From contig VAZV01000161.1 in assembly GCA_005884765.1 (NCBI GenBank), positions 1 through 33,352 of the forward strand: DNA of 33,352 nucleotides. Reading direction: 5' to 3'. The translations under genes and the position numbers were made by a program. Positions 8,414 through 16,072 of the stretch are shown here, piece after piece. Under the pieces are notes generated by a model. The model searched no databases. It had not been told where the DNA came from and saw nothing but the letters and a program-made list of their open reading frames with translations. Origin of the DNA: Alphaproteobacteria bacterium (GTDB lineage Bacteria; Pseudomonadota; Alphaproteobacteria; Rhizobiales; Xanthobacteraceae). Each line of letters starts with the position of its first letter. Position 1 is the stretch's first letter.

Positions 8414-8431
8414 AGTTGCAAAAATGCAACT
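8414..8431. promoter_or_regulatory. 18-bp perfect palindrome upstream of the dnaJ-like gene
   Basis: AGTTGCA - AAAA - TGCAACT. It lies 20 bp after the lipoprotein stop and 76 bp before the dnaJ-like ATG. It lacks a following T-run, so it is more likely an operator than a terminator. No regulator identified. Confidence 0.4.
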
Positions 8432-8506
8432 GAGACACCAGATGAAGTCGTAGGGCAAATTGCCGTAAAGTTCAGGTCTGATTTCCCTTTAAAGGAGAGG
8501 TGACGG

Positions 8507-9487
8507 ATGCGCGACCCCTATGAGGTCTTGGGGGTGCCGCGGGGCGCCAGCGCTGCGGCGATCAAGAGCGCCTACCGCAAGCTCGCCAAGAAGCATCATC
8601 CCGACAACAACAAGAACGATCCGAAGGCGGCCGCACGCTTTGCCGAGATCAATTCGGCCAACGAGATCATCGGCGACGAGGACAAGCGCAAGCAGTTCGA
8701 TCGCGGCGAGATCGACGCTGAGGGTAAGCCGCGCTTTCAAGGCTTTCCTGGCGGAGGCTTTTCCGGTGGCGACCCGCGCGGGCGCGCGGGCCCGTCGGGC
8801 GGCTTCGAAACCTACACGTTCCGCAGCGGCGGCGGCCCGGCTGGCGCGGGCGGGGCGGCCTTCGAGGACATCCTCAACAGCATGTTCGGCGGCGCTGCGG
8901 GACGCGGTGCCCGCTCGGGCCGCAGCAGCCCATTCGAGTTCGAGACCGGCGGAATCGGACTCGATCTCGATCTTTCCGTCGCCATGACGGTCTCGCTCGA
9001 AGAATCAGCGAGGGGCGCCGAGAAGCGGGTTCGGTTGCCGAGTGGCAAGGAACTCGACGTCAAGGTCCCGCCAGGCGTCGTCGCCGGTCAGCAGATCCGG
9101 CTGAAGGGGCAGGGCGAGACCGCGCCCGGCCACCCACCCGGCGATCTCCTGATCACCATCAACATCGCACCACATGCCTTTTTCAAGGTCGAGGGCAGCG
9201 ATCTCAAGGTCGATTTGCCGATCACGCTCTATGAGGCCGTGCTGGGCGGCAAGGTTCGGGTGCCCACCCTGGGCAACGCGGTGGAACTTTCCATTCCGAA
9301 AAACACCTCCAGTGGCCGGACCTTCCGCCTCAAGGGCAAGGGCCTGCCGACCGCCGGCGGCGGCACCGGCGACCTGTTCGTCACTACGCGGATTATGCTG
9401 CCCGATGGGAACGATGCCGAACTAGAGGCATTGATGCAGAAATGGCGGGATCGACACCCCTACAATCCTCGCAGCGATCTCGGCTGA
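8507..9487 (+). CDS. DnaJ C-terminal domain protein, CbpA-like Hsp40 co-chaperone
   Basis: A 326-residue J-domain protein. J domain 1-65 with HPD at 31-33, which stimulates the DnaK ATPase. A Gly/Phe-rich linker (about 72-150) follows, then two substrate-binding beta domains starting near LDLDLSVAMTVSLEESARGAEKRVRLPSG, with the repeated VPPGVVAGQQIRLKGQG / IPKNTSSGRTFRLKGKG pattern. The cysteine-rich zinc finger of DnaJ is absent, so this is a class B (CbpA-type) protein rather than the main DnaJ. The start is fixed by AAAGGAGAGG about 7 nt before the ATG. It stands alone on the plus strand and converges on the anti-sigma gene. Confidence 0.92.
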   Translation: MRDPYEVLGVPRGASAAAIKSAYRKLAKKHHPDNNKNDPKAAARFAEINSANEIIGDEDKRKQFDRGEIDAEGKPRFQGFPGGGFSGGDPRGRAGPSGGFETYTFRSGGGPAGAGGAAFEDILNSMFGGAAGRGARSGRSSPFEFETGGIGLDLDLSVAMTVSLEESARGAEKRVRLPSGKELDVKVPPGVVAGQQIRLKGQGETAPGHPPGDLLITINIAPHAFFKVEGSDLKVDLPITLYEAVLGGKVRVPTLGNAVELSIPKNTSSGRTFRLKGKGLPTAGGGTGDLFVTTRIMLPDGNDAELEALMQKWRDRHPYNPRSDLG

Positions 9488-9549
9488 TCGCCACCGGTAT
9501 GAGTTTTTAGAGGATCTCGGCAGGCCCTGAAATGTGGCCTAGAAAAGGT

Positions 9550-9599
9550 GCGGCCTCGAGAGGGGGACCAGCGCGGTACCAAACCCCAATCGAGGCCGC
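9550..9599. terminator. Large hairpin between convergent dnaJ-like and anti-sigma genes
   Basis: GCGGCCTCGA (9550-9559) pairs perfectly with TCGAGGCCGC (9590-9599). A two-base mismatch is followed by four more GGGG/CCCC pairs, with a loop of about 18 nt. No T-run follows, so it may be an RNA 3'-end structure or a rho-type end rather than a classic intrinsic terminator. Confidence 0.45.
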
Positions 9600-9735
9600 T
9601 CGCGTCGATCGGCGGATCGAACGCTGCTCATTTTCGCGTGATCAACCGGTGCGATAATGAGACGCGTCGATGACTTGATTCCAGATTTTCAATGTCGGAA
9701 TTGGGACACCGGCGACTACTCGCCCTCAGGTTTAA

Positions 9736-10506
9736 CTATCCGCCGCTCTTCTCCGTCTGGTCGTAGACGAGGCGCGCGACCTGCATCAGGCGTTCGCGGT
9801 CGCTGCTGCCGCTCACCACGTATCCGACGCCGCGATCGGCCCAGAACAGCGCGCCGTTATTGTCCCGCTTGGTATAGCGCATCTGCGTCGCCTCGGTCTC
9901 GGCTTTGGCGGTGTAAACGGTGAAGCGTTCGCCTGACGCGCTCTCATACATCAGGAACGATGCCGGTCCGCTCGGGCCGGGCAACAGCCGTCCACCGACG
10001 AGCTTGAGGCCCGTCGTGTCGAGCTCCGGTGCATGGACGGTCCAGCCGCAGCGCTTGGTCAACCACTGCTGCAGATGCGCGCGTTCATTGCCCGGCACCT
10101 CGACGGGATGGCGAACCTCGACGACATAGAGCCGATGCGCATCGAGCGCGTCGAGTGTGAAGCTCTGGAACGTCGAAGGGGAGGCGGCGACGCCATGTGC
10201 CACCCAGCCCGCCCCGCCGCCGGCGACGAACGCCACCAGCGCTGCTGCGATCGCGCCGTAGATCCATTTGCGCGGCTGCCGCTCCAGCCGCTCGAGCTCC
10301 AAGCGCTTTGGCACCGGCTCGTTGGCGACCGCGTCGTAGCGTGCATGCAGCATCTCGGCCATCGCCCGCCACGATCGCACCCGCTCGGCATCGTCGGGAT
10401 GCGCCGCAAGCCATGCCTCGACATCACCGCGGCGTTCGGCCGGCAGCTCGTTGTCGACGTAAGCGTGCAGCTCGTCTTCGGTGACGGGAATCCTGGGATC
10501 GGTCAT
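9736..10506 (-). CDS. Membrane anti-sigma factor partner of the ECF sigma factor
   Basis: A 256-residue protein. The N-terminal cytoplasmic segment TEDELHAYVDNELPAERRGDVEAWLAAHPDDAERV has the shape of a zf-HC2-type anti-sigma domain but lacks the zinc-ligand cysteines. One membrane helix (about 81-104, WIYGAIAAALVAFVAGGGAGW) is followed by a periplasmic domain of about 150 residues that could sense or bind a signal. It lies 85 bp downstream of the ECF sigma gene on the same strand, the usual sigma/anti-sigma order. It would hold the sigma factor inactive at the membrane; the inducing signal is unknown. Confidence 0.85.
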   Translation of the reverse strand: MTDPRIPVTEDELHAYVDNELPAERRGDVEAWLAAHPDDAERVRSWRAMAEMLHARYDAVANEPVPKRLELERLERQPRKWIYGAIAAALVAFVAGGGAGWVAHGVAASPSTFQSFTLDALDAHRLYVVEVRHPVEVPGNERAHLQQWLTKRCGWTVHAPELDTTGLKLVGGRLLPGPSGPASFLMYESASGERFTVYTAKAETEATQMRYTKRDNNGALFWADRGVGYVVSGSSDRERLMQVARLVYDQTEKSGG

Positions 10507-10591
10507 TGTCCTGGTCTCTTCTCAAAAGTCCGGATCGAAACTGCTGAAAATTGCTTCTGCATAACACTTGCCACTAAATCATCGGTATTAG

Positions 10592-11080
10592 CTATTTCAC
10601 ACGCCGCAGCGTTGGACGCTCGCCTTCGAGCGAGGCTTTCACGTGGGCGCGCGCTCGGGCAAGCCGGGACATTACGGTGCCGATCGGCACGCCCTGAATG
10701 TTGGCGACCTCGCGGTAGCTCAATCCCTCCAGCATTACCAGCAGCAGCACCGCGCGCTGCTCCTCGACAAGGGTGGTCAGCGCGCGCGAAATGTCGCGGC
10801 CTTCCGCTTCGGTGCCACTGGCGTCGGGATTGTTCTCGAGCAGCGGCATGAATTGCGGCCGCCGGGCGAGCGATCGCCGGCGGTTCTTGTTGAGATTGGT
10901 CAGGATGGTGTAGAGCCAGCTCCTGACGTCACCGCCGAGAAACAGCCGCTCCGAGCGTAGCGCCCGCACCAGCGTGTCCTGCACCAGGTCGTCGGCGATA
11001 TCGGCGTCGCGCGCCAGCGCGCGGGCATAGCGGCGCAGGGCCGGGATCATGTCTTCGACACTCTGACGAAATGCGCTCAT
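10592..11080 (-). CDS. ECF-type RNA polymerase sigma factor
   Basis: A 162-residue sigma-70 family protein with only regions 2 and 4. Region 2: ADIADDLVQDTLVRAL and DVRSWLYTILTNLNKNRRRS (about 10-72). Region 4: EEQRAVLLLVMLEGLSYREVANIQGVPIGTVMSRLARARA (about 106-145), a helix-turn-helix that reads the -35 element. ATG 11080 is chosen because region 2 begins just after it; upstream residues are unlike the family. It is divergent from fabI and followed by its anti-sigma factor. The genes controlled are unknown, although such pairs often activate their own promoter. Confidence 0.9.
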   Translation of the reverse strand: MSAFRQSVEDMIPALRRYARALARDADIADDLVQDTLVRALRSERLFLGGDVRSWLYTILTNLNKNRRRSLARRPQFMPLLENNPDASGTEAEGRDISRALTTLVEEQRAVLLLVMLEGLSYREVANIQGVPIGTVMSRLARARAHVKASLEGERPTLRRVK

Positions 11081-11286
11081 TGAAGCTCGATCTTGGTAGC
11101 CCAATCTTGAACCGTGCTGGCGTTCACGCCTTACCCAACATAACACCCCCATGACGCGGCTATTCCGGCTATTCCGCCTGGTCAGGGTTGCCGCCCGCAC
11201 AGTATTAACGTGGGGGCGATTTGGGCTGTACCGGGGTAGAGCGCTGGTGTACCCCAGCCCTTCACGAGCCTCGAAGTGGAAAGCGG

Positions 11287-12105
11287 ATGGCGCAAAATTC
11301 TTCTCTGATGCAGGGCAAGCGCGGGGTCATTCTCGGCGTTGCCAATAACCGCTCGATCGCGTGGGGAATTGCCAAGGCATGCCGTGCGGCAGGCGCCGAG
11401 ATCGCGCTCACCTGGCAGGGTGACGCGCTGAAAAAACGCGTCGAACCGCTTGCCAGGGAGCTTGACGGTATCCTGCTAGGCCATTGCGATGTCACCGATT
11501 CAGCGACCATCGATGCGGCCTTCGACATGCTCAAGCAGAAGTGGGGCAAGATCGATTTCGTGGTCCATGCCATCGCATTCTCCGATAAGGACGAACTCGA
11601 CGGCCGCTATCTCGAAACCACCGCCGACAACTTCTCCAGGACCATGCTGATCAGCTGCTACTCGCTGACGGCGATCGCGCAGCGCGCCGAAAAGCTTTTG
11701 GTGGACGGCGGCTCGATCCTGACGCTGACGTATTACGGCGCCGAAAAGTGGATGCCGCATTATAATGTCATGGGCGTTGCTAAAGCAGCGCTTGAGGCGA
11801 GTGTGCGCTATCTCGCCGCCGATCTCGGCGAGAAGAACATCCGCGTCAACGCGATCTCGGCAGGACCGATCAAAACGCTGGCCGCCTCCGGCATCGGCGA
11901 TTTCCGCTACATCCTGAAATGGAACGAATTCAACGCGCCGCTGCGCCGTAACGTCACAACGGAGGAAGTCGGCGACAGTGCGCTGTACCTTTTGTCCGAC
12001 CTGTCGCGCGGCGTCACCGGCGAGGTGCATCACGTCGATTCCGGTTACCACGTGCTCGGGATGAAACGTCCCGACGCACCGGATATTTCGTTAGCCAAGG
12101 ACTGA
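11287..12105 (+). CDS. fabI: Enoyl-[acyl-carrier-protein] reductase (NADH)
   Basis: A 272-residue enzyme of type II fatty acid synthesis that reduces trans-2-enoyl-ACP with NADH. It has the divergent-SDR cofactor motif GVANNRSIAWGIAK (17-30), HAIAF (94-98), and the active site Tyr149 (TYYGAE), Tyr159 and Lys166 in HYNVMGVAK, with the seven-residue Tyr-Lys spacing typical of FabI. AISAGPIKTLAASGI follows as in the family. ATG 11287 is supported by GGAAAG five nt upstream. It is followed by a palindromic repeat, then the histidine phosphatase and aroC on the same strand. The enzyme is the triclosan target in many bacteria; resistance cannot be judged here. Confidence 0.95.
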   Translation: MAQNSSLMQGKRGVILGVANNRSIAWGIAKACRAAGAEIALTWQGDALKKRVEPLARELDGILLGHCDVTDSATIDAAFDMLKQKWGKIDFVVHAIAFSDKDELDGRYLETTADNFSRTMLISCYSLTAIAQRAEKLLVDGGSILTLTYYGAEKWMPHYNVMGVAKAALEASVRYLAADLGEKNIRVNAISAGPIKTLAASGIGDFRYILKWNEFNAPLRRNVTTEEVGDSALYLLSDLSRGVTGEVHHVDSGYHVLGMKRPDAPDISLAKD

Positions 12106-12110
12106 ATGCT

Positions 12111-12200
12111 CGTCATGCCCGGCCTTGTGCCGGGCATCCACGTCTTCTTTTTTGGTTGCAGAACAAGACGTGGATGGCCGGGACGAGCCCGGCCATGACG
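12111..12200. repeat. Palindromic repeat, family A, copy 2
   Basis: The left arm CGTCATGCCCGGCCTTG with CATCCACGTCTT and the right arm AAGACGTGGATGG ending GAGCCCGGCCATGACG form a near-perfect hairpin. It shares both arms with the copy at 7129-7213; the loop sequence differs. It begins six bases after the fabI stop codon. Confidence 0.85.
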
Positions 12201-12212
12201 AACGGGAATTGA

Positions 12213-12806
12213 ATGCCCACGATCTACTACATCCGCCATGGCGAGACGGCGTGGAATGCGGAAGGCAGGCTGCAGGGCGCCCGGGACGTCCCGCTCAACG
12301 ATCTCGGCCGCAGGCAGGCGGCCCACGCCGGCCAAATCCTCGCCGATCTCTTTGTGCGCGAAGGGCGCGACAAGTCGGCTCTCAGCTTCGTTTCCAGTCC
12401 GCTCGGCCGCGCGCGGTCGACCATGGAACTGGTGCGCGGCGAGCTAAAACTGCCGCTCGTGGATTACCGGCTCGATGATCGCTTGCGCGAAATTGGCTAC
12501 GGGGAATGGGAAGGCTCGACGCTGGCCGAGATGCAGGCTGCCGATCCCGAATTTTTCGCCAGGCGCCAGGCCGAAAAATGGACGATGTCGCCGCCGGGCG
12601 GCGAGAGCTACGTCGGGGTGCAGGCGAGGGTGCAAAGCTGGTACGACCAGTTGCGGGAAGACACGGTTGTAGTCGCGCATGGCGGCACCGCGCGGGCCTT
12701 GATGGTGGCGCTCGGCATCGAGACGCCGCAGAGCGCCGCCGACCTCGTGATCGAGCAGGGTGCGGTCTATGTGTTCGGCGCCGGCGGGCTGGATAAGTAT
12801 AGTTAA
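12213..12806 (+). CDS. Histidine phosphatase family protein (phosphoglycerate mutase-like)
   Basis: A 197-residue branch of the histidine phosphatase superfamily. Catalytic motif RHGETAWN (8-15) with His9 as the phospho-acceptor, SSPLGRARST (61-70), the acidic LREIGYGEWEG (91-101), and the second histidine in VVVAHGGTARAL (His156). Likely a cofactor-independent-of-bisphosphoglycerate type phosphatase acting on a small phosphoester in the cytosol; the substrate is not predictable. It sits between fabI and aroC, 100 bp before the latter. The name phosphoglycerate mutase is commonly given but glycolytic activity should not be assumed. Confidence 0.88.
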   Translation: MPTIYYIRHGETAWNAEGRLQGARDVPLNDLGRRQAAHAGQILADLFVREGRDKSALSFVSSPLGRARSTMELVRGELKLPLVDYRLDDRLREIGYGEWEGSTLAEMQAADPEFFARRQAEKWTMSPPGGESYVGVQARVQSWYDQLREDTVVVAHGGTARALMVALGIETPQSAADLVIEQGAVYVFGAGGLDKYS

Positions 12807-12817
12807 GGCCTATCCGG

Positions 12818-12849
12818 CGTCACGCCGGGCTTGTCCCGGGCATCCACGC
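12818..12849. repeat. Palindromic repeat, family A, left half only
   Basis: CGTCACGCCGGGCTTGTCCC followed by GGGCATCCACGCG resembles the left arm of the copies at 7129 and 12111. The right arm is missing, so this looks like a decayed or truncated copy just after the histidine phosphatase gene. Confidence 0.65.
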
Positions 12850-12906
12850 GCGTTACCTCATTACGGTGACGCTAAATGTTAACGCGAGCGTGTCTACGTA
12901 ACCATC

Positions 12907-13995
12907 ATGTCCTACAACACCTTCGGCCACATGTTCCGGGTCACGACCTTTGGCGAGAGCCATGGGGTCGCGATCGGCTGCGTGGTCGATGGCTGTCCGC
13001 CGCTGATCCCGCTCGCCGTCGAAGACATCCAGCACGACCTCGATCGCCGCCGTCCCGGGCAGTCGCGCTTCACCACCCAGCGCCAGGAGGCGGATGCGGT
13101 GAAAATCCTGTCCGGCGTGATGGCACATCCCGAGAGTGGCGTGCAGGTGACGACGGGCACGCCGATTGCGCTTGTGATCGAGAACACCGACCAGCGCTCC
13201 AAGGATTATTCCGACATCAAGGACAAGTTTCGCCCCGGCCACGCCGACTTCACCTATGAGGCCAAATACGGCCTGCGCGATTATCGCGGCGGCGGGCGCT
13301 CGTCGGCGCGCGAGACCGCGACGCGTGTCGCAGCCGGCGCGATCGCGCGAAAAATCGTGCCCGAGGTGAGCGTGCGCGGCGCGCTGGTGCAGATGGGGCC
13401 GCACAAGATCGATCGCGCCAAATGGGATTGGGACGAGATCGCCAAAAATCCGTTCTTCTGTCCCGACAAGGACAAGGCCGCGTTCTTCGAGAGCTACCTC
13501 GACGACGTCAGGAAGAAGGGATCATCGATCGGCGCAGTCATCGAGATCGTGGCGGAAGGCGTGCCGGCGGGACTGGGCGCGCCGATCTATGCCAAGCTCG
13601 ATGCTGATCTGGCGGCCGCAATGATGAGCATCAATGCCGTGAAGGGCGTCGAGATCGGCGCCGGCTTTGGCGCTGCCGAATTATCCGGCGAGGAAAACGC
13701 CGACGAAATGCGGATGGGCAACCAGGGCCCCAAATTCCTCTCCAACCACGCCGGCGGCATTCTGGGCGGCATCTCCACCGGCCAGCCGGTGGTGGCGCGC
13801 TTTGCCGTGAAGCCGACCTCCTCGATCCTCTCCCCGCGCAAGACCGTGGACCGCAAGGGCACCGAGACCGACATCGCAACCAAGGGCCGCCACGATCCTT
13901 GCGTCGGCATCCGCGCGGTCCCGGTCGGCGAGGCCATGATGGCCTGCGTGCTGGCCGATCATTTTCTGCGGCATCGCGGGCAGGTGGGCGGATAG
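12907..13995 (+). CDS. aroC: Chorismate synthase
   Basis: A 362-residue enzyme catalysing the last step of the shikimate pathway, 5-enolpyruvylshikimate 3-phosphate to chorismate, with reduced FMN. Signatures seen: GESHG (16-20), [14 protein letters not shown] (48-61), [17 protein letters not shown] (124-140) and [20 protein letters not shown]. The C-terminal part holds [18 protein letters not shown]. Length and motifs are typical. Downstream of fabI and the histidine phosphatase on the same strand; a nucleotidyltransferase gene begins 42 bp after it. Confidence 0.96.
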   Translation: MSYNTFGHMFRVTTFGESHGVAIGCVVDGCPPLIPLAVEDIQHDLDRRRPGQSRFTTQRQEADAVKILSGVMAHPESGVQVTTGTPIALVIENTDQRSKDYSDIKDKFRPGHADFTYEAKYGLRDYRGGGRSSARETATRVAAGAIARKIVPEVSVRGALVQMGPHKIDRAKWDWDEIAKNPFFCPDKDKAAFFESYLDDVRKKGSSIGAVIEIVAEGVPAGLGAPIYAKLDADLAAAMMSINAVKGVEIGAGFGAAELSGEENADEMRMGNQGPKFLSNHAGGILGGISTGQPVVARFAVKPTSSILSPRKTVDRKGTETDIATKGRHDPCVGIRAVPVGEAMMACVLADHFLRHRGQVGG

Positions 13996-14037
13996 CTGGC
14001 ATTGGAAAATTCCTGCCCTTTGGCCTATATTTGGGAC

Positions 14038-14340
14038 ATGCGCCGCGATGAGGTCATTGCAAAGTTGAAGCAAACCGAACCCGCCTTGCGGGATTTCGGG
14101 GTGGCGGCGCTTTACCTGTTCGGATCGCATGCCCGCGATGAAGCCCAATCCGGCTCCGATGTGGATGTCTTCGTTGATCCGGCTCCCGACCGCGACTTTG
14201 GATTTCTGCCGTTCATGGATGCGTACGAAGCCATCCAGAAGGCGTTCGGCGATGACGTCGAGATTGGCTATTCGACCCGCACGGGCTTGTCGCCTTACAT
14301 TGTCAAGGATGTCGAACGCGAGGCGGTGCGGATTTTTTGA
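14038..14340 (+). CDS. MNT-type nucleotidyltransferase domain protein (antitoxin-like)
   Basis: A 100-residue minimal nucleotidyltransferase: LFGSHARDEAQSGSDVDVFVD gives the Gly-Ser (29-30) and metal-binding Asp41/Asp43 of the polymerase-beta superfamily. Proteins of this size pair with HEPN-domain proteins; in characterised MNT-HEPN pairs the MNT partner neutralises the HEPN RNase by AMPylating it. Here the stop codon overlaps the HEPN gene start as TGATG, so the two were translationally coupled. The catalytic residues are intact. An in-frame ATG at 14002 would add 12 residues; ATG 14038 fits the usual family start. Confidence 0.85.
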   Translation: MRRDEVIAKLKQTEPALRDFGVAALYLFGSHARDEAQSGSDVDVFVDPAPDRDFGFLPFMDAYEAIQKAFGDDVEIGYSTRTGLSPYIVKDVEREAVRIF

Positions 14341-14689
14341 TGGCCGCCAGCAAGAGCCCCCGTGCCCGTCTGCTTCACATTCGCGATGAGACGAAGGCGT
14401 TGCCATGATCGTTCGCGGCCTTTCGTTTGCGCAATACCAAGGCAGCTACATGCACCGCCGCGCGGTGGAGCGCGCCCTGCAGATCGTGTCGGAAGCCGCA
14501 AAAGCGTTGCCGCCGGATGTGCTCGCCAAATATCCCAATGCGCCTTGGAGCTCCATCATCGGGATCGGTAACATTTTGCGCCACGAATACCAGCGTCTCG
14601 ACGACAACCAGCTTTGGGAAATCGCGACAGTTCACCTGCCCAACTTGCAGCCGATTGTGGCGCAAATGCTGACAGAACTCAGTGCGTGA
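14340..14689 (+). pseudogene. HEPN-domain (HepT-like, DUF86) protein gene with a one-base deletion
   Basis: From ATG 14340, which overlaps the MNT stop, the sequence reads MAASKSPRARLLHIRDE, typical for the start of a HepT-like protein, then runs into a stop at 14406-14408. The frame one base back reads EGVAMIVRGLSFAQYQ and continues to 14689 with GNILRHEYQRLDDNQLWEI. Adding one base near 14391 (GAG A-C GAA) restores RDE-x-EGVAMIVRGL and a continuous protein of about 116 residues. The HEPN His in LRHEY is present, but the usual RNxxxH arginine is Gly here, which may be a subfamily trait. A shortened 94-residue product from ATG 14405 lacks the first helix. Either a broken toxin or a sequence error. 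Confidence 0.8.
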
Positions 14690-14889
14690 GACGACTTGTG
14701 CTGCCCAACTCGTTCCAAACCGCGCCGATGTCGCGGATTGGCTACGGGCTGGGTCGAAAGTCGCAGGGTCGATTAGCAAAGTGTGAACCGCAAATTCGAG
14801 AAACGCGAGGCCGGCGATAGGTTCATTGTATCCTGCGCGCTACGATGCACGTCGCATTTGTTGTCATGATTAGAATTAGGTGCCGTTTC
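14690..14889. other. Intergenic region after the MNT-HEPN pair
   Basis: About 200 bp of lower GC sequence with no convincing gene or hairpin. It should contain the promoter for the orphan that follows. Confidence 0.4.
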
Positions 14890-15384
14890 ATGCCGGGTTT
14901 TGCTTTTAGGCGTCCAATGCGCGGGCCGAGGAAAGCTTTCAGCATCCTGTTAGGACTATCCTTGTTGGGGCCGATGTGCCCGTCACTCTCGGCGAAAGAT
15001 AACACTGTGAATGCAACCACCAGCGGGAACACCAACAAAGAGAAATTCGGTCGTGCCGTTTCGGCGATCGACGACTTATTGGGGGTCACGCGTTCGAACG
15101 ACCTCGAAGTGACGCACCTCTTCGTGGGGATTCTTCCAGAGAGTGACCGGATCAAGGATCATCTGGCGTTCTTTCAGAGTCTCGACAGCAAAGCTAACCG
15201 AGCGCACATCAACCATAAGGACTTTATCTACTTTTCCTTTCCCTACGATCGCCTGCGCGCGCTTCGGGGTCGGCATTTTGTTAGAGGGGACTACCTCGTG
15301 ATTCAGTATTTGACCTCTGACCTTTCTGATGATGCGGCAATCCTTTCCATAACCGCGACCCTCGTAAACGGTGAGACGCTTTGA
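14890..15384 (+). CDS. Hypothetical exported protein in an accessory patch
   Basis: A 164-residue protein from ATG 14890, with AGGTG seven bases upstream; ATG 14845 or 14917 are possible. The N-terminus has basic residues and a hydrophobic stretch ending in MCPSLSA-KD, a plausible secretion signal. The mature part is mixed alpha/beta with DLEVTHLFVGILPESDRIKDHLAFFQSL and YFSFPYDRLRALRGRHFVRGDYLVIQYL; I do not recognise a family. Composition and codon choice are less GC-rich than the neighbouring housekeeping genes, suggesting recent acquisition. It lies between an MNT-HEPN pair and VapBC. It could be a cargo gene of the same insertion; no function is assigned. Confidence 0.55.
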   Translation: MPGFAFRRPMRGPRKAFSILLGLSLLGPMCPSLSAKDNTVNATTSGNTNKEKFGRAVSAIDDLLGVTRSNDLEVTHLFVGILPESDRIKDHLAFFQSLDSKANRAHINHKDFIYFSFPYDRLRALRGRHFVRGDYLVIQYLTSDLSDDAAILSITATLVNGETL

Positions 15385-15397
15385 CCGGGGCGGTGGC

Positions 15398-15763
15398 TCA
15401 CAATCTATAGGGCATGCGGATGGTAGGATCGCCGGTTGCGAAATCCCTGGTGTTTCGCGTGACCAAGAGCATCTCGCCTGCCTGCGCTGTTGCCCAGATA
15501 ATGGCGTCGGGCAGTTTGATGTGATGGTCGCGACGCAGGTTGACGGCACGTTCAGCAATCGCCCGGTCGAGCGCAATGACCTCGAAAGAGCTCAGAAAAC
15601 TGCGCGTCGCAACTTCGACGTCGCCAGTAGCGCCAACCATCACCTCCACCCACGTGATGATACTGACGGCTTTTTTCGCGTAACGTTGAAGTTCAGTGCG
15701 CGCTTGGGGAACGGCATTGAGATAGTCGACCAGAATGTTGGTGTCGAATAGCGCTTTCACCAT
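15398..15763 (-). CDS. vapC: VapC-type PIN domain ribonuclease toxin
   Basis: A 121-residue PIN domain protein with the four acidic residues of the active site: Asp7 (LFDTN), Glu40 (TWVEVM), Asp86 (KLPDAIIWATA) and Asp107 (RNTRDF). VapC toxins are Mg2+-dependent RNases cutting tRNA or rRNA, blocked by their VapB partner. ATG 15763 overlaps the end of the antitoxin gene by 7 nt (ATGGTGA), typical translational coupling. The full set of catalytic acids suggests it is active. Target RNA unknown. Confidence 0.92.
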   Translation of the reverse strand: MVKALFDTNILVDYLNAVPQARTELQRYAKKAVSIITWVEVMVGATGDVEVATRSFLSSFEVIALDRAIAERAVNLRRDHHIKLPDAIIWATAQAGEMLLVTRNTRDFATGDPTIRMPYRL

Positions 15764-15972
15764 TCGCCACGCAGTTTTTTCTGATAGGCCAAACCGTCCA
15801 ACTTGCGTTTGCCCCACAGGCCGAACGCGTCGCCTTGCTTTTCGTCGCGCCGGTTCGTGAGATAATCATCGATCGCTTGGCGGATCAGCGCCGCGCGCGA
15901 TCGCTTCTCTCTTTTTGACAATTCGTCCAGCGCCTGAACTTGGGTGTCGCCGAGATCAATCAGTGTCCGCAT
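15757..15972 (-). CDS. Ribbon-helix-helix antitoxin, VapB-type
   Basis: A 71-residue protein. The N-terminal half, MRTLIDLGDTQVQALDELSK followed by REKRSRAALIRQAIDDYL, is a CopG/MetJ-like ribbon-helix-helix DNA-binding fold; the C-terminal part (DAFGLWGKRKLDGLAYQKKLRGEW) would wrap around the toxin. ATG 15972 is chosen because GGTGGAGACA precedes it at ideal spacing and the fold starts there. The frame is open upstream to 16005. It is the first gene of the vapBC operon and would repress it by binding the palindrome upstream. Confidence 0.9.
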   Translation of the reverse strand: MRTLIDLGDTQVQALDELSKREKRSRAALIRQAIDDYLTNRRDEKQGDAFGLWGKRKLDGLAYQKKLRGEW

Positions 15973-15984
15973 TGTCTCCACCGA

Positions 15985-16010
15985 GATATATGATATGGAT
16001 AACATATATC
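15985..16010. promoter_or_regulatory. Probable VapBC autoregulatory operator
   Basis: GATATATG (15985-15992) and CATATATC (16003-16010) form a perfect 8-bp inverted repeat with a 10-nt spacer, 12 bp before the antitoxin start. Its position at an AT-rich promoter just before a ribbon-helix-helix gene is what toxin-antitoxin autoregulation predicts. Confidence 0.7.
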
Positions 16011-16072
16011 AGACTTCCAGAAATTCAACCTATTTTCGCGCTACATTATGATCTCAATTCATATTCCACCGG

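Noticed and set aside
14340..14410. Programmed -1 frameshift in the HEPN gene
   Set aside because: I see no heptanucleotide slippery site before the shift; a one-base deletion is simpler.
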